64,000 nucleotides of DNA from positions 744,001 to 808,000 of the forward strand of contig JBGAJN010000001.1 in NCBI GenBank assembly GCA_044224905.1, read 5' to 3'. Origin of the DNA: JBGAJN01 sp044224905. Its GTDB lineage: Bacteria > Verrucomicrobiota > Verrucomicrobiia > Limisphaerales > JBGAJN01. The notes beneath the pieces were generated by a model. The model did no database searches. It had not been told where the DNA came from and saw only the letters and a program-made list of their open reading frames with translations. Position numbers and translations under genes: made by a program. Shown piece after piece: positions 32,532-41,784 of this stretch (position 1 is its first letter; each line of letters starts with the position of its first letter).

Positions 32532-33335
32532 ATGGTCATTAACACCAACATCCAGGCCCAAGCCTCCGCTGCCCAGCTGCAGTCGAGTCAGTCGATGCTC
32601 ACCAAATCACTGAATCGTCTCAGTTCCGGCTCCAAAATTGTAAACCCCTCCGATGATGCCGCCGGCCTCGCCGTCGCCTCGCGTTTGGACGCGCAGGTGC
32701 AGCGAACCCAAGCTGCGAAGGACAACGTCGGCAACGCCATTTCCTTCACGCAGACGCAGGACGGATATCTGAAGAAGATCGCCAGCGCGCTCAATCGTAT
32801 GAGCGAACTCTCGATCCTCTCGCAGGACGTCACCAAGTCAAATGCAGATCGTGCATTGTATGATACGGAATTCTCCCAGCTGTCCGCGTATATCACCAAC
32901 GTCGCGAACAAGGACTTCAACGGCGTCAGTCTGTTCACCGCAAACTCCCTGGGTGTCACCATCGATTCCGAAGGCCACTCGTTCACGATGAACGGCGTCA
33001 ACCTCGGCGTCGCCGCGTATACTGGCGCGACGGGTGCCTCAGTTGCCTCGACTACGTTTGCCGCTGCCGCGCTCAATCTTGTCAAGGCCGCCATCAATCA
33101 GCTCTCGAACGACCGCGCCACCATTGGTGCGTATCAATCGCGCCTGAACTACACCGCGGACGAACTGGAAATCAGCAAGGAAAACCTCGCTTCGGCCAGC
33201 TCCCGGATTCAAGACGTGGATGTCGCCGAGGAAAGCACGCAGTACGCGCGCTACAACATTCTCGTGCAATCCGGCACCGCGATGCTTGCGCAAGCCAATC
33301 AGCTGCCGCAAAGCGTGTTGAAGCTCCTGCAATAA
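32532..33335 (+). CDS. fliC: Flagellin
   Basis: The major filament subunit. The 267-residue product has complete D0/D1 domains: MVINTNIQAQASAAQLQSSQ, LNRLSSGSKIVNPSDDAAGL, AVASRLDAQVQRTQAAKDNV at the N terminus and EISKENLASASSRIQDVDVA, EESTQYARYNILVQSGTAML, AQANQLPQSVLKLLQ at the C terminus. The middle is short (about 60 residues, Ser/Thr/Ala-rich, e.g. YTGATGASVASTTF), so there is almost no outer D2/D3 domain; the Ser/Thr residues there are possible O-glycosylation sites. The 38-nt leader from csrA has no Shine-Dalgarno sequence and no GGA. It is followed by the giant transferase gene. Confidence 0.97.
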   Translation: MVINTNIQAQASAAQLQSSQSMLTKSLNRLSSGSKIVNPSDDAAGLAVASRLDAQVQRTQAAKDNVGNAISFTQTQDGYLKKIASALNRMSELSILSQDVTKSNADRALYDTEFSQLSAYITNVANKDFNGVSLFTANSLGVTIDSEGHSFTMNGVNLGVAAYTGATGASVASTTFAAAALNLVKAAINQLSNDRATIGAYQSRLNYTADELEISKENLASASSRIQDVDVAEESTQYARYNILVQSGTAMLAQANQLPQSVLKLLQ

Positions 33336-33666
33336 TCCGAGCCCGCGCACGGAAGCATTCACCAGTCACCAACATGAAGTTGCCTGACTAAGTCCAAACC
33401 CAAGCACGGAGGCTGACATATGCATGGAGCGACCCAGAGGAAATCGGCGAAGCACGCTCGCCAGCGCTCCGTGGCCGTTGCCCGGCTCCTCCGTCACCGG
33501 CTGCTTCCGTCCCAGTATTGTTTGAAGGTCGTTTCCCCGGCCTTGCCGTACCCGTCTGATGTGCCCGGCGATTCCGCCGTCGGCATTCTTCCCACCGTCC
33601 CATTCCAGGTTCAGTTCACCGTCCGTTAAGGAATTGAAGCACGCGAACCTGTCACCCTATCCGCTT
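33336..33666. other. Region between flagellin and the giant transferase gene
   Basis: 331 bp. No intrinsic terminator was seen after flagellin. The only feature with support is a short frame at 33420-33629 preceded by a good Shine-Dalgarno sequence (listed separately). No convincing sigma-28 or sigma-54 promoter for the gene at 33667 was found. Confidence 0.5.
33420..33629 (+). CDS. Possible small basic protein downstream of flagellin
   Basis: A 69-codon frame with a GGAGG at 33408-33412, seven bases before its ATG, one of the better ribosome binding sites in the region. The N-terminal half is strongly basic (ATQRKSAKHARQRSVAVARL, then LRHRLLPS), and the C-terminal half is hydrophobic and Pro/Val-rich. 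No family is recognised. It ends 37 nt before the giant transferase ATG. It may be a leader-type ORF, a genuine small protein or a chance frame. Confidence 0.3.
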   Translation: MHGATQRKSAKHARQRSVAVARLLRHRLLPSQYCLKVVSPALPYPSDVPGDSAVGILPTVPFQVQFTVR

Positions 33667-36600
33667 ATGAACGCACCCCAACAAGTCACGCCCAGCACCG
33701 ATCGCAGTCTGCTCACGCTGAAACGCGCGAAATCGCCCGACGGTCCGCTGAGCGCGGACTTCCTGCGCGAACTCGCCACCCGCTTCGGCCTCACTGCGTT
33801 CGTAGAAACGGGAACTTATCTGGGCAACACCGCGGCTGTCGCCAACACGATCTTCGCGGAGGTCCACACCATTGAGCTCTCCGCGCAACTCGCCAGCCAG
33901 GCGGCGACGCGTTTTGCCAACGAGCCTCGCGTGCGGGTGTATGAGGGAGATTCCGCGAGCTTGCTCGCGCAATTGGTGCCGCATCTGAAAGGCCCCGCGC
34001 TCTTCTGGCTCGACGGTCATTACAGCGAAGGCGTCACTGCGCGCGGTCAGGGGAACACGCCGATCCTTGAAGAGTTGAAGGCCATTGCCAGCAGCGGTCG
34101 CAAGGACTCCGTGATCTTGATCGACGACCTGCGTTTGTTCGAGCGTCGCGCGTTGGCTGTGGATTCCGGCTCCTCGTTGCATGGCTATCCGTCCGTGAAT
34201 GAAGTGCACGAGGCGATTCTGGCCATCGATCCAAGCTATCAATTTTTCGTTTACGGTGATGTGGCGCTTGCTTTTCCCGCTGCGTCGCAAGTCGAAGTCT
34301 CGCCGCTGGTGCTCGCCCTGACGGTGAGCCGCCTGTTCAATGGTTCCAATCTTCCGATCGCCGAAGTGCTCGCCGCGGAAGGTTTGATCGGTCAGGCCCG
34401 CGGTGAAGAGCGCGACGTGCTCCGTGAACTCCCTTCGATCTCCAGTGCCGTTGAGCCGTACGGGCTCGGCCTCCACTATCGCCTGTGGCGCGCCGAAACG
34501 TTGCTCGGTGAAGACAAGTTCCTCGATGGCTGCCGCGAAATGCTTGAGCTCGTGCGCTTGAACTTTCCGCACTGGCGCATCAAGTGGTACCTCGCAGTCG
34601 CGATCCATTTCGCGGGCGATAACGCTATGGCCTGCGAAATCCTCGACGAACTGATTCAGACCGTTCCCAATTTCACGCCCGCTGCCGGTCTTCGCGCCGC
34701 GCTGACCGCACCGAAGGTCGCACCGACACCCGCTACGGCCGCGACCAGCGAATCACAACGCCCGACGCTCACTCCTGCGGGCGATGCTTTGAAAGAATTG
34801 CAAGGCCTCGGCCTCGCGGGCGCGAATCGTCCGCTCAAACTTCACCTCGGCTGCGGCGAACAGCACTTCGATGGGTACGTGAATATCGATTATCCGCCGT
34901 CGGAACATTCCTGCCAGACCCGGATCGGCGCGGATGTATTTGCGGATATCACCAAGCTCCATTTCGCTCCGCAGAGCGTCGACGAAATCCGCCTTCACCA
35001 CGTTTTCGAACATTTCAAGCGCTCGGAAGCCCTCGCGTTGATCATCCGCTGGCACGAGTCATTGAAGGTTGGTGGCCGTCTGCATCTCGAGACGCCGGAC
35101 TTCGACGGTTGCTGCCGCCAGCTTGTTTCCAACATTCCGCTGCGTTACAAGCAGGCCGTTCTGCGTCACTGCTTCGGTTCGCAGGAAGCCGGTTGGGCGA
35201 ATCACTACGACGGCTGGAGTGAAGAACGTTTCCACCACGTCTTGAGTCAGTTTGGTTTCAACGTGCAATCCCGCTCCTCGAGCTGGTCGCATCCGCCCCA
35301 CCTCGCGAACGTCGAGGCCGTGGCGACGAAGACCCGCACGTTGTCGCGCGCTGATTTGCTCGCGGCTGCGGATCGTCTCCTCAGCGAATACACCGTCGCG
35401 GAAGTTCCGAGCGAACAAGCGATGTGCGAAGTGTGGCGCAAAGCCATGCGTGACTTTCTCGCGCTCAGCGAACCCAAGCCGCAACCCGCTGCCGCCCCCG
35501 TCGCTGCGCCGAAACCCAACTGGCCCGCGCTCGTGCGCGAATTGCCGATCGTCGCGGACTTGCCCCTCACGAAGGACATTGGATTCGACAACGACAATCC
35601 CGAGACCAACGGAGAACATCATTTGCTCCGCGCGGTGATCCATCCGGGCGACGTGGTGTTTGATGTTGGTGCGAATGTCGGCGACTGGAGCCTCCACGTG
35701 CTCGCCGCGCAACCGAACGTCAACCTCCACGCTTTCGAACCCTTCGCCGACACTTTCGCTGTCCTCGAACGCAACCTGGCGGACACGCCGGTGACCTTGC
35801 ACGCCCTCGCGCTGGCCGAGTGCGACGGGCAGAAAATGTTTCATCATTACGTGAACCGTCCGGATTTCGCGGGAATGAATTCCTGCTATCGCCGCCCGGA
35901 AGTTGAGCAGCGCTTGAACGCGCCGACGGCGACGACCGCAGTTCCAGCCAAGACGCTCGACACCTTCTGTGCGGAGAATGCCATTTCGCAAATCAACTTC
36001 CTCAAGATCGACACCGAGGGCTCTGAACTCGACGTGCTGCGTGGTGCTTCTGGCTTGCTCGCGGCGCATCGTATCGGCGCGGTGCAGTTCGAATACGGTG
36101 GCACTTATCGCGACGCCGGCATTACTTTGCGCGAAACCCTCGCCCACGTGGCGAAGTATGGTTACATCATCTTCCGCATCGCTCCCGATGGTCTCGTGCA
36201 CATCGGTGCGTGGCACAACGAACTCGAGAGCTATCGCTACGCGAACTATCTGGCGGTCGCGCCGGTGACCAAGTCCATCGATCCGAAGCCGACGACCAAG
36301 AAGCCGATCACACAGCCTGCGGCTCGTCAGGCAACAGCCACTGCAGCAAAGCCGGCCACGTGCGGCGTCGTGTTCAGTAAAGATCGCGCGATGCAACTCG
36401 ACGCGACGTTGAAGTCGTTCTTCGGCTGTTGCACGGATGCCTCCAGCGCCGCGCTCAACGTGATCTACGCGTCCTCCGACAAGTTCCACGAAGACCAGTA
36501 TCGCGAACTCGCTCGCGAGTATCCGACGGTGAATTTCGTGCGGGAAAAGAATTTTCGCGCCGATTTCCTGGCCCGCATTGCGGGAGCCCCTGAACTCCTG

Positions 36601-39600
36601 CTGTTGGTGGATGATAACATTTTTGTGAAGCCGTTCTGTCTCGCCGATGCGCGCGCTGCGCTCGAGCAGAATGAAGACGCGATCGGTTTCTCACTCCGTC
36701 TCGGCCGCAACACGACGCATTGCTATCCGTTGGATCGCGCGCAGAGTGTGCCGGAGTTCAAGAACGTGGCGCCCGGCGTCGCAAAGTTCTTCTGGTTGCA
36801 CGCGGAAGGGGACTTTGGTTATCCGCTGGAAGTTTCGAGCTCGCTCTATCGCAGTCGCGATCTGGTGCCCGTGCTCGCGAAAGCCGAGTTCAGCAATCCG
36901 AATTCTCTCGAAGGCCAGCTCGCCTATGGGGTCGCCCGTTTCCGCGACAGTCATCCGACGCTGCTTTGTTTCGAGCAATCCGTGACCTTCTGCAATCCGG
37001 TGAACAAGGTGCAAACCGTCGCTGCGGCCAATCGTGCGGGAAACCAGGACGATTACTCAGCATCGAACCTCTCGATGCGCTTTGCAGCTGGACAACGCAT
37101 CAACATCGGGGCGTTCACGGGCTTCGTGCCGCGCGGTTGCCATCAGGAAGCGGAACTCGCATTTACGCAAGACACCCGCACTTCGACTCATGCGCCGGCC
37201 GTCTCCGTCATCATCGGCTGCCACAACTACGAGGAGTTTCTCCCGGGTGCGGTCGAGAGCGTGTTGAATCAAACCTTCCGCGATTTCGAAATCATCATCG
37301 TGGACGATGGTAGCACGGACAACTCGCTCACCGTGGCAAAGCGCCTCGCGAGTGCGAACAACTCGGAAATCCCGATTCGCATTTTCCATCTCGAGAACGT
37401 CGGCCCCGCCGCGACTCGTCGCTACGCGATCGAACAATCGCGCGGTCGCTACTACCTCCCGTTGGATGCGGATGACAAAATTGCTCCACAATATTTGGAG
37501 AAGACGGTGCCCGAGCTCGAAGCGGATCAGAAACTCGGCTTCGCCTACGTGGACACGGTTTACTTTGGCGATACGCAGCAGCACATCCGGCAGCCGGAGT
37601 ATGATTTCTCGAAGCTGTGCGCGAATAACTTTATCAGCTATTGTTCGCTCGTTCGCCGCGCGGCGTTCGATGCCATCGACGGTTACGACCGCGCGAACTG
37701 GGGCTATTACGAGGATTGGGATTTGTGGATTCGCCTCGGACAAGCGGGCTGGCACGGCAAGCACGTGGCCGAGCCGTTGTTCTTCTATCACCACCATTTC
37801 GGAACCTCGCTGAGCTTTTACTCGCTCCGTCTCGATCCGATCTATCGCGCGTACTTGGTGAGTCAGCATCCCGAGATTTATCCGCCGGCAACAATGGCGG
37901 AAGCGAAGAAGGTGCTCGCCGAAATGCCCGCGGGCTGGCACGCGGTGGCTCCGTTGAGAGAGGTCGCGCCCATCGAGAAGTTGCTCGCGCAACATCCCGA
38001 CAACCGCCATCTCCTGTTCTTCCTCGCGATCGCGCACTTCCGTGTGGGCAAGGTGAACAATGCGGTGAAGGTCCTGAATGATTTGCTCGCAAAGCATCCG
38101 CAAGACGAACAAGCGCGCCAGGCGTTGAAGCAATTCAGCGCGGAAGCGACTCGTGCGCCGCAGTCCGACACGGCGAAAGCGCCGCTTGTTTCCGTGATCG
38201 TGCCGACTTACAACCGTCCGCACATGCTCCCGGAAACGTTGCAGAGCATCCTACGTCAGAGTTTCCAAGATTTTGAAATCGTCGTGGTGAACGACTGCGG
38301 AGCGGGCGTCTCCGAGCTCGTCAACAATCTGAATGGCTCCGGCAAGATTCGTTATCTCAAGCACGAGCGGAATCGCGGCCTCGCTGCGGCCCGCAACACC
38401 GGCATCAAAGCCGCGCGTGGCAAATACATCGCCTACCTCGACGACGATGACATTTTCCTGCCGGATCACTTGAAGACGTTGGTGGAGTTCCTCGAGAATT
38501 CGAACGGCGATGTTGCCTACACCGATTCGTATCGCGCTCATCAACGGAAGAACGGTGCGACGTTGGAGATCTTCCAACGCGACATCCCGTATTCGTTCGA
38601 CTTCGATTACGACCGCATCCTCGTCGACAATTTTGTCCCCGTGCTGTGCTTCATGCACCGCAAGTCCTGCTGGGACGCCGCGGGCGGGTTCGATGAATCT
38701 TTGCCCGTCCTTGAAGACTGGGATCTGTGGATCCGCATGTCGCGTCTGTTTGACTTCGCGCACATCGCGAAGGTCACCTGCGAATTTCGCTGGCGGACCG
38801 ACGGCTCGACCATGACCGTGGCCGACAGTGGAAAATTTCCGCGTGCTCGCGAAATCATCGCCGCCAAACGCGCCAGCCTGCCAGCACGCAGGGCGGCGGT
38901 CGCGAGCGCGCGCCCAAAAGTCAGTATCATCATCCTCACGTTGAATCAGTGGTGGCAGACCAAGCTTTGCCTCGAAAGCATCGCGCGGTTCACGCCGCAG
39001 TCGCACGAACTGATCATGGTGGACAATGGTTCGAGCGACGAAACTGTCGCCAACCTCCGCGAATACGCGGCGCATCACACGAACGTTCGCGTGATCGTCA
39101 ATCGCGGTAATCGTGGATTCGCCGCCGGCAACAATCTCGGCCTCGCCCTGGCGCGTGGTGAGAATGTGCTCTTGCTCAACAACGACACCGTCGTGACCGA
39201 AGGCTGGTTGGAACGCATGCTCGCGGTGTTCGATCGCCATCCTCAGACGGGAATTGTCGGTCCGGTTTCGAACTACGTTTCCGGTCCGCAACTCGTGCCG
39301 CAGGTTACTTACAAGTCGCTCGATGGACTTCCGGCTTTTGCCGCCGCGTGGTCATCGGCTCACGCCGGTCAGTCTGCCGAAGCGGTGCGTCTCGTGGGCT
39401 TCTGCCTGCTCGCACGCCGCGCGGTCATTGATCGCATCGGTGGACTCGACGAACAGTTCGGCAGCGGCAATTTCGAGGACGACGATTTCTGTTTGCGCGC
39501 TCGGCTCTCGGGTTTCCAGGCGCGGATTGCGCAGGACAGTTTCGTGCATCACACCGGCAGCCAGACCTTCAAGGGCGAGAAGATCGATTACTCGCAGGCG

Positions 39601-41769
39601 ATGCAGCGCAATTGGAATGTGTTCCGCACCAAATGGGGCATCAAAGAAGCCACGGCTCAAGGTGGCTACGTGATTCCGAATCAGTTCCCGGCAAACTTCG
39701 CCGTGAAGGTTGCCTTGCCGACGCTTGATGCATCGCATCGCACGGATGTGAGCCAACGCTGGTGGGAAGAAACGACGTCGACTGCCACGCAACCTGCAGC
39801 CAAGCCTGCGACGAAGAAAACTGTCACCGTCGAATTGCCAACCGTGGGCAAGCTCGGCTGGTTGAATCGCGTGAATGAGCTTTTCGCGAAGAAAGATCTT
39901 CGTGGCGCTTGGGAAGCGGGATTGGTTGCGCTGAAGGAACGCCCCTTCCATCCCGAGGCCTATCTGCGGCTCGGCGAGATCGCGCTCATTGGCGGAAATC
40001 CCGCGTTGGCGCGTGAGTGTGTGGAGCGGGCTCGTGCACTGGCGCCTGAATGGAAGCCGGCGAAGAAATTCCTCAAATCCATCCCCACCAACTCAAAGCC
40101 CGCGAAGCTTGACTGGACGCCGCTGCCTGAAGTTCCGGCGAAGCCACGTCTGAGCGTTTGCTTGATCGTGAAAAACGAAGAGCGCTTCCTGGGTCAGTGC
40201 TTGAAATCCGTTCGTGGCATTGCTCACGAAATCATCGTTGTGGATACGGGTTCCACCGATCGGACCGTCGAGATCGCTCGCGAACACGGCGCGAAGATTT
40301 ACACGTTCAAGTGGGACGACAATTTCAGTCATGCGCGCAACGCGGCGCTTGAGCGCGCGACGGGCGATTGGATTTTGTTCCTCGATGCGGACGAAGAATT
40401 GACTCCGGAGGCCGTGCAAACGCTGGCGAAGGAAATGTCCAACCCGAATGTCATCGCGTATCGCCTTCCTTTGCACAACGCGGGGATGAACGAAGTTTGC
40501 GGTGGTTACGTGCCTCGTTTGTATCGTAACGCGCCGGGACTCTTTTATCACAGCCGCGTGCATGAGCAGGTTTATCCGAGCATTCTCGTGCGCGCTGGCG
40601 AGTGGAAACTGGCTGCCGAGCTGGGCACCACGCGCATTATCCATCATGGCTACGAGGACGAACTCGTCCGGAGCCGCGGCAAGGCCGAACGCAATTTGAA
40701 GCTCCTCAAACTTGCCGTGGAAGAGTGGCCGGGTGAACCCAATCTGCTGATGAACTTCGGTCTCGAACTCGCGCGTTCCGATCGTCGCGAAGAGGGGTTG
40801 GTGCAATATCGCGCTGCGTTCGATGCCATGTCCACGCAATCGATGGAGGAATATGTTCCTGAACTGCGGGAAGTGCTGCTCACCCAGTATGCGTTTCAGC
40901 TCCTGCAGGCGGGGCGTCAGAACGAGGCTGTCGAGGTGTTGCACAGCAAGCTTGCACGGTTGGCACCGTTGACTGCGTCGCATCATTTCCTTCTCGGCTT
41001 GGCCTATCTCGATCTCAAGCAGTTTGAAAAAGGCGCGGAGCAGTTCCGGCAATGTTTGAGCAAGCGCAAGCAGCCCGTGCTGTCGCCTGTAGTGCGTGAC
41101 ATCGTCAAGAGCGGCCCGCATCACTGCCTCGCGCTGTGCCTCAGCCAATTGAAGCAAACCGCCGCGGCGGACAAGGCGTTCCGTGACGCACTCGCTGAGG
41201 GTGATGATTCACGCGCGTTGCGATTCGATTACGCGCGTTTCCTGTTTGAGCAAGGTGGCGAGCCGCTCGAAGCGCTGAAACTTGCGCACGAGCTCGTGGT
41301 GGCCAAACCCGACGATGGTCGGACCTGGTTGCTTGGCGGCGCGATTGCGCTGAGCCGGCCCGATTACTTGGAATTCGCCCGCGATTGGACCGCCGAAGCG
41401 ATGAAGAATTTCCCGACGCACGCCGCGGTGGTGACCCAGCGCGCCGAGGCGCTGTTGCTCAGCGGTGATGTGGAATCTGCGTTGCCGCTCTGGCGCCAGA
41501 TCGCGGCGAGTCAGAACCCGGCGCATCTCGCGGCCCTGGCGGTTTGCGAATTGGCATCGGGTGAAACGCTGACAACGATTTCCAAGGCAGAGCAAAACCG
41601 AGTGAGCCAGGCGTTCATTGGCTGGTATCGCCGCTTGCTCGCTTGCGGCGCTCAGAGTGTGCTGATGCGCATCAATGAGCGCGCGGAGCAATTGCGCTTC
41701 GCGCTGCCGGCGGCTGGTCAGACGATCTGTGCGGCGATGGATGAAGCTGAACCCGCTCCCGCCGCTTAA
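33667..41769 (+). CDS. Giant multidomain methyltransferase/glycosyltransferase with TPRs
   Basis: A 2700-residue cytoplasmic-looking protein (no signal or clear membrane span). In order, approximate residues: class I methyltransferase-like 32-208 (FVETGTYLGNT); TPR-like linker; type-11 methyltransferase 391-555 (LHLGCGEQHFDGYVNID); FkbM methyltransferase 655-845 (VVFDVGANVGDW; LKIDTEGSELDVLRG); glycosyltransferase-like module 899-1162 (VVFSKDRAMQLDATLKSF); family-2 glycosyltransferases at 1178-1395 (DAD at 1267-1269), 1507-1732 (DDDD near 1591), 1750-2012 (LNNDT near 1836) and 2159-2345 (DAD at 2240-2242); TPRs near 1435-1495 and 2345-2678. Extra upstream codons are not conserved-looking, so the ATG at 33667 is used. 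Family knowledge: such domains build and methylate glycans. The position right after flagellin suggests flagellin or surface glycosylation, by inference. Confidence 0.88.
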   Translation: MNAPQQVTPSTDRSLLTLKRAKSPDGPLSADFLRELATRFGLTAFVETGTYLGNTAAVANTIFAEVHTIELSAQLASQAATRFANEPRVRVYEGDSASLLAQLVPHLKGPALFWLDGHYSEGVTARGQGNTPILEELKAIASSGRKDSVILIDDLRLFERRALAVDSGSSLHGYPSVNEVHEAILAIDPSYQFFVYGDVALAFPAASQVEVSPLVLALTVSRLFNGSNLPIAEVLAAEGLIGQARGEERDVLRELPSISSAVEPYGLGLHYRLWRAETLLGEDKFLDGCREMLELVRLNFPHWRIKWYLAVAIHFAGDNAMACEILDELIQTVPNFTPAAGLRAALTAPKVAPTPATAATSESQRPTLTPAGDALKELQGLGLAGANRPLKLHLGCGEQHFDGYVNIDYPPSEHSCQTRIGADVFADITKLHFAPQSVDEIRLHHVFEHFKRSEALALIIRWHESLKVGGRLHLETPDFDGCCRQLVSNIPLRYKQAVLRHCFGSQEAGWANHYDGWSEERFHHVLSQFGFNVQSRSSSWSHPPHLANVEAVATKTRTLSRADLLAAADRLLSEYTVAEVPSEQAMCEVWRKAMRDFLALSEPKPQPAAAPVAAPKPNWPALVRELPIVADLPLTKDIGFDNDNPETNGEHHLLRAVIHPGDVVFDVGANVGDWSLHVLAAQPNVNLHAFEPFADTFAVLERNLADTPVTLHALALAECDGQKMFHHYVNRPDFAGMNSCYRRPEVEQRLNAPTATTAVPAKTLDTFCAENAISQINFLKIDTEGSELDVLRGASGLLAAHRIGAVQFEYGGTYRDAGITLRETLAHVAKYGYIIFRIAPDGLVHIGAWHNELESYRYANYLAVAPVTKSIDPKPTTKKPITQPAARQATATAAKPATCGVVFSKDRAMQLDATLKSFFGCCTDASSAALNVIYASSDKFHEDQYRELAREYPTVNFVREKNFRADFLARIAGAPELLLLVDDNIFVKPFCLADARAALEQNEDAIGFSLRLGRNTTHCYPLDRAQSVPEFKNVAPGVAKFFWLHAEGDFGYPLEVSSSLYRSRDLVPVLAKAEFSNPNSLEGQLAYGVARFRDSHPTLLCFEQSVTFCNPVNKVQTVAAANRAGNQDDYSASNLSMRFAAGQRINIGAFTGFVPRGCHQEAELAFTQDTRTSTHAPAVSVIIGCHNYEEFLPGAVESVLNQTFRDFEIIIVDDGSTDNSLTVAKRLASANNSEIPIRIFHLENVGPAATRRYAIEQSRGRYYLPLDADDKIAPQYLEKTVPELEADQKLGFAYVDTVYFGDTQQHIRQPEYDFSKLCANNFISYCSLVRRAAFDAIDGYDRANWGYYEDWDLWIRLGQAGWHGKHVAEPLFFYHHHFGTSLSFYSLRLDPIYRAYLVSQHPEIYPPATMAEAKKVLAEMPAGWHAVAPLREVAPIEKLLAQHPDNRHLLFFLAIAHFRVGKVNNAVKVLNDLLAKHPQDEQARQALKQFSAEATRAPQSDTAKAPLVSVIVPTYNRPHMLPETLQSILRQSFQDFEIVVVNDCGAGVSELVNNLNGSGKIRYLKHERNRGLAAARNTGIKAARGKYIAYLDDDDIFLPDHLKTLVEFLENSNGDVAYTDSYRAHQRKNGATLEIFQRDIPYSFDFDYDRILVDNFVPVLCFMHRKSCWDAAGGFDESLPVLEDWDLWIRMSRLFDFAHIAKVTCEFRWRTDGSTMTVADSGKFPRAREIIAAKRASLPARRAAVASARPKVSIIILTLNQWWQTKLCLESIARFTPQSHELIMVDNGSSDETVANLREYAAHHTNVRVIVNRGNRGFAAGNNLGLALARGENVLLLNNDTVVTEGWLERMLAVFDRHPQTGIVGPVSNYVSGPQLVPQVTYKSLDGLPAFAAAWSSAHAGQSAEAVRLVGFCLLARRAVIDRIGGLDEQFGSGNFEDDDFCLRARLSGFQARIAQDSFVHHTGSQTFKGEKIDYSQAMQRNWNVFRTKWGIKEATAQGGYVIPNQFPANFAVKVALPTLDASHRTDVSQRWWEETTSTATQPAAKPATKKTVTVELPTVGKLGWLNRVNELFAKKDLRGAWEAGLVALKERPFHPEAYLRLGEIALIGGNPALARECVERARALAPEWKPAKKFLKSIPTNSKPAKLDWTPLPEVPAKPRLSVCLIVKNEERFLGQCLKSVRGIAHEIIVVDTGSTDRTVEIAREHGAKIYTFKWDDNFSHARNAALERATGDWILFLDADEELTPEAVQTLAKEMSNPNVIAYRLPLHNAGMNEVCGGYVPRLYRNAPGLFYHSRVHEQVYPSILVRAGEWKLAAELGTTRIIHHGYEDELVRSRGKAERNLKLLKLAVEEWPGEPNLLMNFGLELARSDRREEGLVQYRAAFDAMSTQSMEEYVPELREVLLTQYAFQLLQAGRQNEAVEVLHSKLARLAPLTASHHFLLGLAYLDLKQFEKGAEQFRQCLSKRKQPVLSPVVRDIVKSGPHHCLALCLSQLKQTAAADKAFRDALAEGDDSRALRFDYARFLFEQGGEPLEALKLAHELVVAKPDDGRTWLLGGAIALSRPDYLEFARDWTAEAMKNFPTHAAVVTQRAEALLLSGDVESALPLWRQIAASQNPAHLAALAVCELASGETLTTISKAEQNRVSQAFIGWYRRLLACGAQSVLMRINERAEQLRFALPAAGQTICAAMDEAEPAPAA

Positions 41770-41784
41770 CGCGGGCGGCCGAGA

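Noticed and set aside
33383..33420. Possible sigma-28 promoter before the giant transferase (CTAAG ... GCTGACAT)
   Set aside because: Spacing is too long and the -10 part matches poorly.
33472..33487. Sigma-54-like TGGCCG...CGGCT before the giant transferase
   Set aside because: Spacing fits, but both boxes deviate and it would lie inside the small ORF with a leader of about 170 nt, unlike the other sites.
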